Positions 16,526-24,627 of a DNA stretch of 64,000 nt are shown one piece after another (positions within the stretch are counted from its first letter, which is position 1; every line of letters begins with the position of its first letter). A model generated the notes under the pieces. That model saw nothing but the letters and a program-made list of their open reading frames with translations. It did not search any database and was not told the DNA's origin. Made by a program: the position numbers and the translations under genes. The stretch comes from CBDDEC01 sp965226785 (GTDB lineage: Bacteria > Chloroflexota > Dehalococcoidia > UBA2979): the NCBI GenBank assembly GCA_965226785.1, contig CBDDEC010000003.1:62001-126000 (forward strand), given 5' to 3'.

Positions 16526-17395
16526 CTACGTCCCTGGCCACCACGCTGCGATCGCCTCGCCGATGGCCGTCGGGGCCCGCTCCTGGATGTAGTGGTTGCC
16601 CTGCACGGTGGCTTCCGTCTGGTTCGGGAACGATCGCGCGAGGTCGAGCACCGGGCCGCGCAGCAACGCACCTGGCTCGGCGCTGATCAGCAGCTTCGGC
16701 AGCGCGCTCGCGCCGAACCACTCGGCGTACGTCCGCACCATCGCCGCGTTGTCCTCCGGCCCGTCCGCGAAGGGCACCTCGCGAGGCCACTGCAACGTCG
16801 GCAGCCGCGACGCGCCCGCTTCGAGGTAGGGCTGGCGGTAGACCTCGAGCGCCTCGGGCGTGACGACGGGGCCGAGCACGTTCTCGATGAAGTAGTTCTC
16901 TTCGAGGACCAACTGCTCGCCCTGCTCGCCGCGCAGCAGGTCGAACATTGTGCCCTCCGCCGGCATCGTCGGGAACGGCGCGAGGAAGGCCTCCATGTAG
17001 CAAATGGCGCGCACGCGATCCTCGTGGCGGCGCGCCCACTCGAACCCGAGCGACGACCCCCAGTCGTGGATCACCAGCGTCACCCGGGCGTCCGGCAGCA
17101 CCGTGTCGAACCAGGCGTCGATGTAGCGCAAGTGGTCCGCGAACCGGTACGAGCCGTCGCCGGAGGGCCCGGAGTCGCCCATGCCGATCAGGTCGGGCGC
17201 GAGGCACCGGGCCAATGGTTCGACGTGCGGGATCACGTTGCGCCAGAGGTACGACGAGGTCGGGTTGCCGTGCAGGAACACGACCGCATCCCTGCCCGCC
17301 GCCGAGGGCTGCGTGTCGATGTACGCCATCGCGCTGTCAAGCACCTCGACGCGCTGCCGCTCGTAAGAATCGGCGGCTGAAACATCCTCGGGCAT
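16526..17395 (-). CDS. dhaA: Haloalkane dehalogenase (HLD-II type)
   Basis: A 289-residue hydrolytic dehalogenase, which replaces halide by hydroxyl on haloalkanes via an alkyl-aspartyl ester. Catalytic residues are all present. The nucleophile is D111 in VIHDWGSSLG with W112 as halide ligand. N44 in HGNPTSSYLWRNVIPH is the second halide ligand, E135 in ICYMEAFLAP is the acid residue expected of the DhaA/LinB subfamily, and H268 in GNHYIQE is the base. Length is normal. It stands alone next to a divergent regulator-like gene, so the physiological substrate is not indicated. Confidence 0.94.
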   Translation of the reverse strand: MPEDVSAADSYERQRVEVLDSAMAYIDTQPSAAGRDAVVFLHGNPTSSYLWRNVIPHVEPLARCLAPDLIGMGDSGPSGDGSYRFADHLRYIDAWFDTVLPDARVTLVIHDWGSSLGFEWARRHEDRVRAICYMEAFLAPFPTMPAEGTMFDLLRGEQGEQLVLEENYFIENVLGPVVTPEALEVYRQPYLEAGASRLPTLQWPREVPFADGPEDNAAMVRTYAEWFGASALPKLLISAEPGALLRGPVLDLARSFPNQTEATVQGNHYIQERAPTAIGEAIAAWWPGT

Positions 17396-17505
17396 GGCGC
17401 ACGCTCCTCGTCATCGGGGTGCTGGGTGCACAATCGTACGCCCGCTCGTCTGTGCACTGAAACAGACCGATGCGGCAGGTTGCCCTCGTGCGAGATAATG
17501 CGGTC

Positions 17506-18942
17506 ATGACGCATCACGGGACGGATAGCCCGCTCACCGAGCGCCAGCGTGAGATCGCGGCGCTGATCGCCGACGATCTCACGAATAGCGAGATTGCGGA
17601 GTGCCTCGACATCTCGCTGGCGACGACGAAGCACCACGTCTCCGGGATCCTCGCCCGCCTCGAACTCCCGCGCCGCGAGGCGGCGGGGGACTGGTACCAG
17701 GCCCGCTACCGCCCGGGCATCCTGCGCCGCCTCCGAGGCGTCGCCAGCGCGCCGATCGTGCTGGCCGCTGGCGCCGGACTGGCGGTCGTTGCTGCCGTCG
17801 TCGTGCTCGCGCTGGTGCTGTTTGCTCGCAGCGATACCGAGTCGCCGGCGATCGTTCTCATTGGCGGCGGCGACACGCCCGCGCCGAGCCACATCGTGGC
17901 CTACACGCTGCAGCCAGGACTCAACGTCAACGAAGCGGAGCTGTGGATCCACGACCTCGAAACGGGCGTCGACACGCAGCTCCTGGCGCTCGACGATGGA
18001 TTCGAGAACATCCGCGACGTCCGATGGGACGCACCCAGCGAGACGTTCGTCTTTAGCGTTACTGCGCCGGGCGATCGCGGCGTCTACCGAATCGACCTCG
18101 ATGGCAACGTCGAGGCCATCGAGGTTCCGGGCCGCGATCCGCTGCTCTTCGCGCGGTGGTCGTCTGATGGGCGGCGGCTCGCTGTCGTCACCACCGGGGA
18201 GCCCGGCACCACAGCCGTCACGGTCGTCGAGCCCGACGGGAGCGTCCGTGTGCTCGCCGACGACACCCTGTTCCATGCATGGTCACCAGACGGTGAGACG
18301 CTCTACTACCAGCGGCTCCAGGAGGCAGACGGTCACATCTGGAGATTCGGACCCGACGGCGACGCGCGATTCGCCCTCCCCACCGAGGGCCTCGGCGAGC
18401 ACCAGCTCCGGGGCGTTACCTCGGACAGTGGAGTTCTGCTCTTCGAGGTGGATGAGACCGAGTCGGGCTGCACCCACACGATCGCCATCGCGCCCAACGG
18501 CGACCTCGCCTGGGTGGCGCCCGGGCAGTCCTCAAGTGCATCGCCGCGGGGAGACCGCGTCGCGATCGGGAACTGGCACCCGGTGATCGAACCGTGTGCG
18601 GCCGACCCGCTGCTCGACGCCGGACCGGTGGTCGCGCACCCCGACTGGCCGCCCTCGTCGGTCGTGGTGCTTGACGCGTCTGGAACAGTAATCACACGAT
18701 TCGACTACCCGGCCGGTTCGCGCCCCGGGGGCGGAGTCGATGCCCGGTTCGGGTTCGGCAGGGTCCTCGGACCTCAATGGGATGAGAGTGGGAGTCAACT
18801 GCTGCTGCAGGGAGTGGCGGAGGACGGCGACGAAATCGTTTGGCTCGGCGACCTCGAGTCGGGCGAACTCACCGAACTTCATCGCGTTCCTCCATCTTCC
18901 GCACCCGGCCAGGCCTGGCTCGGCGTCGCCTTCGGTCCGTAG
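17506..18942 (+). CDS. LuxR-type HTH fused to a membrane helix and extracytoplasmic beta-propeller
   Basis: A 478-residue protein with an unusual order. Residues 8-57 are a LuxR/FixJ HTH (LTERQREIAALIADDLTNSE, IAECLDISLATTKHHVSGIL). A membrane helix follows at about 83-107, then about 370 residues of TolB/PD40-like repeats (RWSSDGRRLAVVTT, AWSPDGETLYYQ, PQWDESGSQLLL). The layout suggests an inner-membrane one-component sensor: DNA-binding head inside, propeller outside. GATAAT at 17494-17499 lies six bases before ATG 17506, suggesting a leaderless mRNA. An in-frame ATG at 17470 is the alternative start but would lie upstream of that promoter. Confidence 0.85.
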   Translation: MTHHGTDSPLTERQREIAALIADDLTNSEIAECLDISLATTKHHVSGILARLELPRREAAGDWYQARYRPGILRRLRGVASAPIVLAAGAGLAVVAAVVVLALVLFARSDTESPAIVLIGGGDTPAPSHIVAYTLQPGLNVNEAELWIHDLETGVDTQLLALDDGFENIRDVRWDAPSETFVFSVTAPGDRGVYRIDLDGNVEAIEVPGRDPLLFARWSSDGRRLAVVTTGEPGTTAVTVVEPDGSVRVLADDTLFHAWSPDGETLYYQRLQEADGHIWRFGPDGDARFALPTEGLGEHQLRGVTSDSGVLLFEVDETESGCTHTIAIAPNGDLAWVAPGQSSSASPRGDRVAIGNWHPVIEPCAADPLLDAGPVVAHPDWPPSSVVVLDASGTVITRFDYPAGSRPGGGVDARFGFGRVLGPQWDESGSQLLLQGVAEDGDEIVWLGDLESGELTELHRVPPSSAPGQAWLGVAFGP

Positions 18943-18964
18943 CTCCGCGCGCTATCCTTCCGCC

Positions 18965-19462
18965 ATGCCTGACGTCGAGGTGTCCGAGGAGGCGCGTGCG
19001 CTGTTGCAGCGGGCGATGGCGCTGCATACCGCTGGCGAGATCGATGCGGCGCTGGCGACCGCCGAGGAGGCGGTCGCCGCGGAGCCCGGCTTCGGCGGGG
19101 CGCTCTCCTACCTCGGCAACACGCTGGTCACGCGCAAGCGGCGCTTCGCGGACGGGCTGGCGGCGCTCGACCGCGCGGTCAGCGCCGCGCCGGAAGACCC
19201 GGCGATCGTCTACACCGCCGGCTGGTGCCACGAGTTCGTCGCGAACGCGCTGGAGCGGCCCAAGGGCGCGCACCAGCCCGTCGCGGAGAGCGCGGCCGAC
19301 CTCTACGCCTCGGCGCGCGCGCTGATGCTGCGCGCACTGGAGCTCGACCCCGACACCGGGCTGCGCGCGGACATCGAGGACATCCTCGACGTGCTTGCGG
19401 CGGCGACGGGCGAGCCCTGGAGCGACGAGGAGGTCACGCGTGCCGCGCCTCGCGCTCGATGA
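18965..19462 (+). CDS. TPR-like protein
   Basis: A 165-residue helical protein with tetratricopeptide-like repeats: ALLQRAMALHTAGEIDAALA, TAEEAVAAEPGFGGALSYLG and AALDRAVSAAPEDPAIVYTA fit the 34-residue pattern. There is no signal peptide, so a cytoplasmic protein-protein adaptor is likely. TATCCT at 18953-18958 lies six bases before the ATG, so the mRNA may be leaderless. Its last 23 bases overlap the GTG start of the alpha/beta hydrolase, so the two are co-expressed. Confidence 0.82.
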   Translation: MPDVEVSEEARALLQRAMALHTAGEIDAALATAEEAVAAEPGFGGALSYLGNTLVTRKRRFADGLAALDRAVSAAPEDPAIVYTAGWCHEFVANALERPKGAHQPVAESAADLYASARALMLRALELDPDTGLRADIEDILDVLAAATGEPWSDEEVTRAAPRAR

Positions 19463-20276
19463 AGGCTTCCAGCTCCACTACGAGGTCCACGGGCCGGACC
19501 CCTCGGCGGCCACGCCGGCCGTGCTGCTGGCGCACGGCGCCGGCGGCAACGGCATGTCGTGGTGGCAGCAGGTGCCCGCCCTCGCCCAGCGCTACACGAC
19601 CATCACCTTCGACCACCGCGCCTTCGGCCGCTCCCCCGATACCGGCGAGGGCCCCGGCCGCATCGCCTTCGGCGCGGACGTGCGAGCGCTCCTGAACCAC
19701 CTCGGCGTCTCGCAGGTCCACTTCGTCGCGCACTCGATGGGCGGGCGCACGGCGTTCGGCCTGCTCGCGCGCGAGCCGGAACGCCTCGCCTCGATCGTCT
19801 ACTCGGGCACCAACGGTGGCTGCGTCGACGACCGCTATCGGGAGCTGCGGCGGCGGCTCGAGGAGGACGGCACGATGGCTGGCTCGCTGCTGCAGCGCGC
19901 GCTCGCGCCGGGCTACCGGGAGGCGGAGCCGGCGATGCAGTATCTCTACCACCGTATTCGAGGCCTCAACCCCAGCCGTCCCAAGGATTTCCTGGCGCCG
20001 AGCCCGCGACTCGTCAACTACCGCGGCTCGACCGCCCAGCGCCTGCGCGACTGCGGCCTGCCGATCATGTGGATGATCGGCGAGCACGATCGCGTCATCC
20101 CCGCGCCGCTGATCCGCATCTCGCACGACCTCACCCCCGGCTCCCGCTACCACGAGGTCGCCGAGGCCGGTCACTCTAGCTACTTCGAGCGCCCGGACGA
20201 CTTCAATACCGCCCTGCTCGACTTCCTCGACACCGCGACTGCCGCCGACAGCGCCGAAGACGCGGCGGGGGGATAG
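19440..20276 (+). CDS. Alpha/beta hydrolase
   Basis: A 278-residue alpha/beta hydrolase with a complete triad setting: LLAHGAGGNGMSWWQQVPAL (oxyanion region), VAHSMGGRTAFG (nucleophile S99), the acid in GEHDRVIPAPL and the His in AEAGHSSYFERPDDFN. Start GTG 19440 has AGGAGG nine bases upstream; no closer ATG fits. It overlaps the TPR gene. Specificity (ester, lactone or C-C hydrolysis) cannot be told. Confidence 0.9.
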   Translation: MPRLALDEGFQLHYEVHGPDPSAATPAVLLAHGAGGNGMSWWQQVPALAQRYTTITFDHRAFGRSPDTGEGPGRIAFGADVRALLNHLGVSQVHFVAHSMGGRTAFGLLAREPERLASIVYSGTNGGCVDDRYRELRRRLEEDGTMAGSLLQRALAPGYREAEPAMQYLYHRIRGLNPSRPKDFLAPSPRLVNYRGSTAQRLRDCGLPIMWMIGEHDRVIPAPLIRISHDLTPGSRYHEVAEAGHSSYFERPDDFNTALLDFLDTATAADSAEDAAGG

Positions 20277-20375
20277 CCAGCCGATAGGCGCCGCCTCAGC
20301 CTTCGCCCGGCACCGCGCCCTACGTTCGATCCGAACCTTCGAGACCGCCCTCGGAGGCAACGGAGAGGCGCACTC

Positions 20376-21503
20376 GTGCGCGTCCTGCTCGTCACCGCCG
20401 TCGCCGCCCTCACCGCCATGCTGGCCGCCGCGTGCTCGTCTGGCCCGGCCACCGAGGCCCCGCCGCCGGTCGAGCCCACGCCGCTGCGCACGCCGCTCCC
20501 GACCGCGACCGTCGACGCGCGGCGCGCCGAGCGCGCCGAGGTCCTGCGTGAGCTACAGGCCGTGCCCGGCGTCGCCGAGGTCATCGCTGCCGTCGAGGCA
20601 CGGGACGCCTCGACGCTCGTGGCGCAGATGTTTCGCCACCGCGGCTATTGCGGGTGGCCGACGCCCGCGCCCGGAACCGTCGTCCCACGGGAGCGCAGCC
20701 ATCTGGCGAAGTCAGCGTGCTTCGAAGGCGAGGTGCGCTTCCGTGGCATTCGGGTCGAGGGCGTTGACGTCGCCGGGCTGTGGACCCCGCTGGCCGCGCG
20801 GGCGATGCTCGCCCAGGTCTTCCGCCCCGAGCACCGCTGGTCCTTCGCCGGCGTCCACGTCGAGGCGTATCAGCGTCTCTCTCCCACCTCGACGGAGGGC
20901 ATCGAACCGCGCACGCGCTACGTCGTGCGGTTCGAGAGCGATCACGCCGCCCCGCTACAGCTGCCCCTCGGTGACGTCGAGGTGCGGCTCCTCACGCTCA
21001 CGATCGATCTCGTGGCCGCCGACTTGCCACAGCCCGACGCCATCGTCGAACTGCGCCTCGATGAATACTCGACCGACCAGCGCGCGTGCGTCGACATCGA
21101 CAGCCGCACGCCAGCCCCAGTGGTCGACATCTCGCCGATAGTGCGCTCGCGCGTCATGGCCGAGCCCGAGCTGGCGGCGGTGCTGCCGGCGCTGAGCGAC
21201 CTCGACGCGCTGATCGAGGCAATGGGTCCGTTCGAGGCGCACTGCATCCACCCCCCGCTGCCGGGCAAGGAGACACCTGAGATCTGCGAACTCATCGGCG
21301 ACCCGCCCGAGCGGTCGTACGAGGCGGTCTGGCTGGATCGGATCACGCTGTTCCCGATCGAGATCGCCCGCCTCAGGCGGATCCTCACACCGATGTTCGC
21401 GACCCCGCCGGCGCTCCTCGGCGCCTGGCACGCTGACGACCCGACGGAGGCGAGCCGGGAGCGTTACTACATCGCGCTCGGTGGCCCGCTCCTGGAACCA
21501 TAG
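20376..21503 (+). CDS. Putative lipoprotein of unknown function
   Basis: A 375-residue protein starting at GTG 20376 behind GGAGAGG. The N-terminus is a lipoprotein signal peptide: MRVLLVTAVAALTAMLAAAC with lipobox LAAAC, so Cys20 would be lipidated. A Pro/Thr-rich linker follows, then a mixed alpha/beta domain without a recognised family. It should be exposed outside the cytoplasmic membrane. No neighbour suggests a function. Confidence 0.85.
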   Translation: MRVLLVTAVAALTAMLAAACSSGPATEAPPPVEPTPLRTPLPTATVDARRAERAEVLRELQAVPGVAEVIAAVEARDASTLVAQMFRHRGYCGWPTPAPGTVVPRERSHLAKSACFEGEVRFRGIRVEGVDVAGLWTPLAARAMLAQVFRPEHRWSFAGVHVEAYQRLSPTSTEGIEPRTRYVVRFESDHAAPLQLPLGDVEVRLLTLTIDLVAADLPQPDAIVELRLDEYSTDQRACVDIDSRTPAPVVDISPIVRSRVMAEPELAAVLPALSDLDALIEAMGPFEAHCIHPPLPGKETPEICELIGDPPERSYEAVWLDRITLFPIEIARLRRILTPMFATPPALLGAWHADDPTEASRERYYIALGGPLLEP

Positions 21504-21681
21504 TGATCGCGATGATCGCTACGCCTGGTGGGACTCGTGGGACGCGATCATGCTGACGCTCGACCCGGCGTCGGAGCGCACCGTCGAAGCTCTCGCTCCG
21601 CTTACGCCGGACTGGACGCCGGCGCAGTTCGTCGAGTCGCGCACGAGGCTCCCCGATCAGGTGACCGACCTCGCCCGCTAG
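21481..21681 (+). CDS. Short ORF, possible gene remnant
   Basis: A 66-codon frame from GTG 21481 overlapping the lipoprotein end by 23 bases. The C-terminal part (AIMLTLDPASERTVEALAPL) looks protein-like, but no family is recognised and no good ribosome site is seen. It stops 12 bases before a duplicated fragment of the YedY-like gene, so it may be a leftover from the same rearrangement. Confidence 0.3.
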   Translation: MARSWNHSDRDDRYAWWDSWDAIMLTLDPASERTVEALAPLTPDWTPAQFVESRTRLPDQVTDLAR

Positions 21682-21693
21682 CATCCGAAGCCC

Positions 21694-21780
21694 ATGTCAC
21701 CGCGCGCCACCAACCTCACGATCCTCGTGCTGCTCACCGGAGCTGGTGTCAGGCGTGTGGTCGTTGCTCGTCGGGACGCC
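21694..21780 (+). pseudogene. Partial duplicate of the 5' end of the YedY-like gene
   Basis: This 87-base stretch matches the first 89 bases of the intact gene at 23012. Both begin ATGTCA, share ACCAACCTCACGATCCTCGT and GGCGTGTGGTCGTT, and end GTCGGGACGCC. The copy has several substitutions and a two-base deletion that shifts the frame after LTILVLLT. Homology ends at 21780. The copy and the intact gene flank the CcdA/HMA cassette as diverged direct repeats. Confidence 0.85.
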
Positions 21781-21815
21781 GGCGAGGGGATCGCGCCGCG
21801 CCTCGTGACGCCCCG

Positions 21816-22682
21816 CTAGAGCAAACTGCCGCCGAGGAACACGCCGAACAGGGCGATCAAGAACGCACCGAGTCCTGACATCGCGACGCCAGAGCTCCAC
21901 CGCGTCTGTTGATGCACAGTTGCCAGGCGTTGCGCGACCACTCGCCGGCTGGCGCCAGCGACCATGACTAGCCCGAGAACGATCGGGACCAGCACTCTGC
22001 CGAGGCCGTAGGCACCGAGCAACAGCGCCCCGTACCACGGAGACGCCGCCACGACGGTCCAGCCGATCAACGCGTAGTAGGTCGGCATCGGACAGGCGAT
22101 CCCCATTCCGCTGCCGAACGTGGCTCCCAGCACCAGGGCTCGACGGGCGGGAGCGTCCTCGCCCGGTAGCGCGGGCCCGCTCAAGCGGGCGAGTGCGCCT
22201 TCGAGATGCCAGAGCCCGAACTCGGTGAGCGCGTACAGGATCGCGGCCGCGCCCACCATCGAGTAGACGACGACGGCGAAGATCTTCCGCGACTCTGCGT
22301 CCCGCAGCAGTTCCCAGATGGCGTCGCCGGCGAGTCCCAGCGCGAGGCCGACCACCGCCAGCGGCAGGACTCCGCCCAGCCCGAACGCCGCGAGCGCCCG
22401 GAGCCGTCGCCTGCTGTTCGGCTCCCGCTCGACGATGGCCGGGACCGCGAATACTGCGGGGAAGCCGCAGGGAAGCACGACCATCGAGGCACCGACCGCG
22501 AACGCGATCAGCACGCCGATCGCTAGCCCGGGGCCTGTCTGAGCGGTGTCGAGGCGGTTCTGCAGGTCTGCGACGTATGCGCCGTCGACGAGGCCTGTGG
22601 TCCAGAATGCGGTCGCGAGGGCGATACCGCCGGTGAGACCGAGCGCCAACCCGAACAACGTCGACCGATCCCCGACACGCAA
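21816..22682 (-). CDS. CcdA/DsbD-family membrane protein
   Basis: A 288-residue polytopic membrane protein with about seven to eight helices. Two Cys-containing motifs, VVLPCGFPAVFAVP in an early helix and GIACPMPTYYALIGW later, match the CcdA/DsbD transmembrane domain, which passes electrons from cytoplasmic thioredoxin to exported thiol proteins. The family also occurs beside metal-handling proteins. Here the upstream gene, seven bases away, encodes an HMA metallochaperone, so a thiol/metal (copper or mercury) transport or metallation role is likely (inference). Confidence 0.8.
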   Translation of the reverse strand: MRVGDRSTLFGLALGLTGGIALATAFWTTGLVDGAYVADLQNRLDTAQTGPGLAIGVLIAFAVGASMVVLPCGFPAVFAVPAIVEREPNSRRRLRALAAFGLGGVLPLAVVGLALGLAGDAIWELLRDAESRKIFAVVVYSMVGAAAILYALTEFGLWHLEGALARLSGPALPGEDAPARRALVLGATFGSGMGIACPMPTYYALIGWTVVAASPWYGALLLGAYGLGRVLVPIVLGLVMVAGASRRVVAQRLATVHQQTRWSSGVAMSGLGAFLIALFGVFLGGSLL

Positions 22683-22689
22683 GCGATCG

Positions 22690-22914
22690 TTACCCCTCGT
22701 CGCCCTCGCTCGGCGGGAAGCCGATCGCCTCCAGCGCGGACTTGAGCTGCTCGAGTGTCACGTCGCCTGGATCAAACGCCACGCGCACGGACTTGCTGTC
22801 GAGGTCCGTGGCCTCGACGTGGGCGCCAGCTCGCTCGAGCACCTTGCCCACCGTGTTGGCGCAGCCGCTGCAGTGAATTGCCGGAAGACGAAGCGTTATC
22901 GTTTCAAGCGTCAT
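22690..22914 (-). CDS. Heavy-metal-associated (HMA) domain protein
   Basis: A 74-residue HMA domain with the metal site H14-C15-S-G-C18 (PAIHCSGCANTVGKVL), the standard beta-alpha-beta-beta-alpha-beta spacing and EQLKSALEAIGFPPSEGDEG at the end. Such proteins carry soft metals such as Cu(I) or Hg(II) to membrane partners. It is the first gene of a two-gene unit with the CcdA-like protein. Confidence 0.9.
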   Translation of the reverse strand: MTLETITLRLPAIHCSGCANTVGKVLERAGAHVEATDLDSKSVRVAFDPGDVTLEQLKSALEAIGFPPSEGDEG

Positions 22915-23011
22915 GCGCGATCCTCCGGTCGCCGCGGAGAGGGTGCCTCTAGGTTACGCCTCCGGAAACGATGGCCGGCCGAGATCTTGGCTCACCCAGA
23001 GGAAGCGGTCG

Positions 23012-24058
23012 ATGTCAGCGCGCGCTACCAACCTCACGATCCTCGTGCTGCTCACCGCAGAGCTGGTCTCGGGCGTGTGGTCGTTCCTTGTCGGGACGCC
23101 CGGGTGGCGGTGGGTGTTCTGGGCGCACTCGGTCGGCGGCTTCGCGCTGGCGGCGCTCGTCGTCTGGAAGTGGCGCGTCGTCGTCGCCTCGTTCGGCCGT
23201 CGAGGCTTCGGCGCGTGGGCGCTGGCGCCCGCGGTGTTCGGGCTGCTGTTCCTCGGCGCGCTCGGCAGCGGCCTCGCCTGGTCGGCGTTCGGACTGCCCA
23301 GGCTGCCCGTGCCGCTGTTCGGGCGCACGCCCGGGCTGACGCTGCACGTCATCCTCGCGCTCTTGCTGACGCCCTTCCTCGTGCAGCACCTGACTCAGCG
23401 CTGGGTCACCCCGCGCAGTGGTGACCTGATCTCACGACGCGCAGCGCTGCGTTCGTTCGCCCTGCTGGGCACCGGCGCGCTCGCTTGGCGCACGACCGAG
23501 GTCGCCTCGGACGCCCTCGACCTGCGCGGTGGAGACCGCCGGTTCACGGGATCTCGCGAGGAGGAGAGCTTCGCTGGCAATGCCCACCCAACGACGAACT
23601 GGCTGTCCGACACGCGACAGAGCGTCGATCGCACCTCGTGGCGGCTGACCGTGCGAGGCGAGGTGCGGGAGGAGCTGACGCTGTCGCTGGCCGACCTCGC
23701 GACGCTCATCCCTGGCAAGATCGAGGCGACGCTCGATTGCACCGGCGGCTGGTACACGGTGCAGCACTGGTCCGGCGTGCCGCTGGCCATCCTGCTCGAA
23801 ACGGCCGGCCTGACCGAGGCGGCGTCGAGCGTTCGCGTTGCCTCCGTCACCGGCTACGACCGCCGCTTCGACGTCGACGACACGGACCGCTTGCTGCTCG
23901 CCACGCACGTCGAGGGCGCGCCGCTCAACGCCGCGCACGGCGCACCGCTCCGCCTCGTCGCCCCGAGCCACCGCGGCTACGCGTGGGTGAAGTGGATCGA
24001 CACGATCGAGGTCAGCACGCGCCCCGGCTGGTGGCAGCCACCGCTGCCGCTGCAGTAG
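23012..24058 (+). CDS. Sulfite oxidase/MsrP (YedY)-family molybdoprotein with N-terminal membrane domain
   Basis: A 348-residue protein. Residues 1-130 form about four membrane helices with His residues at H39, H112 and H126, resembling a cytochrome b domain of the YedZ kind. A Tat-like SRRAALRSFALLGTGALAW follows at 141-159, then a sulfite-oxidase-fold molybdopterin domain with the Mo ligand C243 in TLDCTGGWYTVQHWSG and a C-terminal SHRGYAWVKWIDTIEV. This resembles MsrPQ (methionine sulfoxide reduction at the envelope) with both partners in one chain. Start chosen at ATG 23012 after AGAGGAAGCG; the partial duplicate at 21694 begins at the same residue. Confidence 0.88.
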   Translation: MSARATNLTILVLLTAELVSGVWSFLVGTPGWRWVFWAHSVGGFALAALVVWKWRVVVASFGRRGFGAWALAPAVFGLLFLGALGSGLAWSAFGLPRLPVPLFGRTPGLTLHVILALLLTPFLVQHLTQRWVTPRSGDLISRRAALRSFALLGTGALAWRTTEVASDALDLRGGDRRFTGSREEESFAGNAHPTTNWLSDTRQSVDRTSWRLTVRGEVREELTLSLADLATLIPGKIEATLDCTGGWYTVQHWSGVPLAILLETAGLTEAASSVRVASVTGYDRRFDVDDTDRLLLATHVEGAPLNAAHGAPLRLVAPSHRGYAWVKWIDTIEVSTRPGWWQPPLPLQ

Positions 24059-24066
24059 GGCGGGTG

Positions 24067-24222
24067 CTAGGTCGTGTACAGCCCGATCGTCCAGATGGTG
24101 GAGAGCACGAACGCCGAGACGAGCGCCCGCACCCAGCCATGGCGCAGCCACCCACGCTTGATCGGCACGGTGATGAAGAAGAGGCCGCCGATGAGCATCC
24201 CGATGCCGACGAGCGCCGCCAT
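24067..24222 (-). CDS. Small two-helix membrane protein
   Basis: A 51-residue frame: MAALVGIGMLIGGLFFITVP forms the first helix, IKRGWLRHGW a positive loop, and VRALVSAFVLSTIWTIGLYT the second. Charge and hydrophobicity are those of a real small membrane protein with a cytoplasmic basic loop. It starts 21 bases after the pterin dehydratase stop, in the same orientation, with GGAGC just upstream. Function unknown. Confidence 0.65.
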   Translation of the reverse strand: MAALVGIGMLIGGLFFITVPIKRGWLRHGWVRALVSAFVLSTIWTIGLYTT

Positions 24223-24243
24223 CCGGCGCTCCTTCCCAGCGGG

Positions 24244-24525
24244 CTACGCCCGCGCGCTGACCTTCGTCGCCAGCTCCACGTCGAGGTCGGTGATGCCGCC
24301 TGCGTCGTGCGTCGAGAGTTCGATGCGGACGCGGTTGTAGACGTTGAACAGCTCCGGGTGGTGGTTCATGCCTTCGGCCAGCACGCCGACCTGGGTAATG
24401 AACCCCAGCGCCTCGACGAAGTCGCCGAACTGGAACTCGCGCACGATCTTGTCGCCGTCGCGTGCCCAGCCGTCGAGGTCGCCCAGCGCCGCCTCGATCT
24501 GGTCGTCGCTCAGTCGTTCAGCCAT
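24244..24525 (-). CDS. phhB: 4a-hydroxytetrahydrobiopterin dehydratase (pterin-carbinolamine dehydratase)
   Basis: A 93-residue PCD protein, which dehydrates 4a-hydroxytetrahydropterin to quinonoid dihydropterin. The hallmark NHHPELFNVYNRVRIEL is present, with both catalytic His residues, plus ITDLDVELATKVS at the end. Length is normal. Many bacterial PCD-like genes sit near molybdopterin enzymes and are proposed to act in cofactor metabolism. A YedY-family gene is the close neighbour here. Confidence 0.92.
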   Translation of the reverse strand: MAERLSDDQIEAALGDLDGWARDGDKIVREFQFGDFVEALGFITQVGVLAEGMNHHPELFNVYNRVRIELSTHDAGGITDLDVELATKVSARA

Positions 24526-24627
24526 CGTCGTCTCCCTCGCTGCGTCCGTTCACTGGATCACTGCGTGCAGTTGCGATCCTCGTTGGTACGCTAACAGCCG
24601 GGCGGCGCGTCGAGGCAGGAGCGGACG

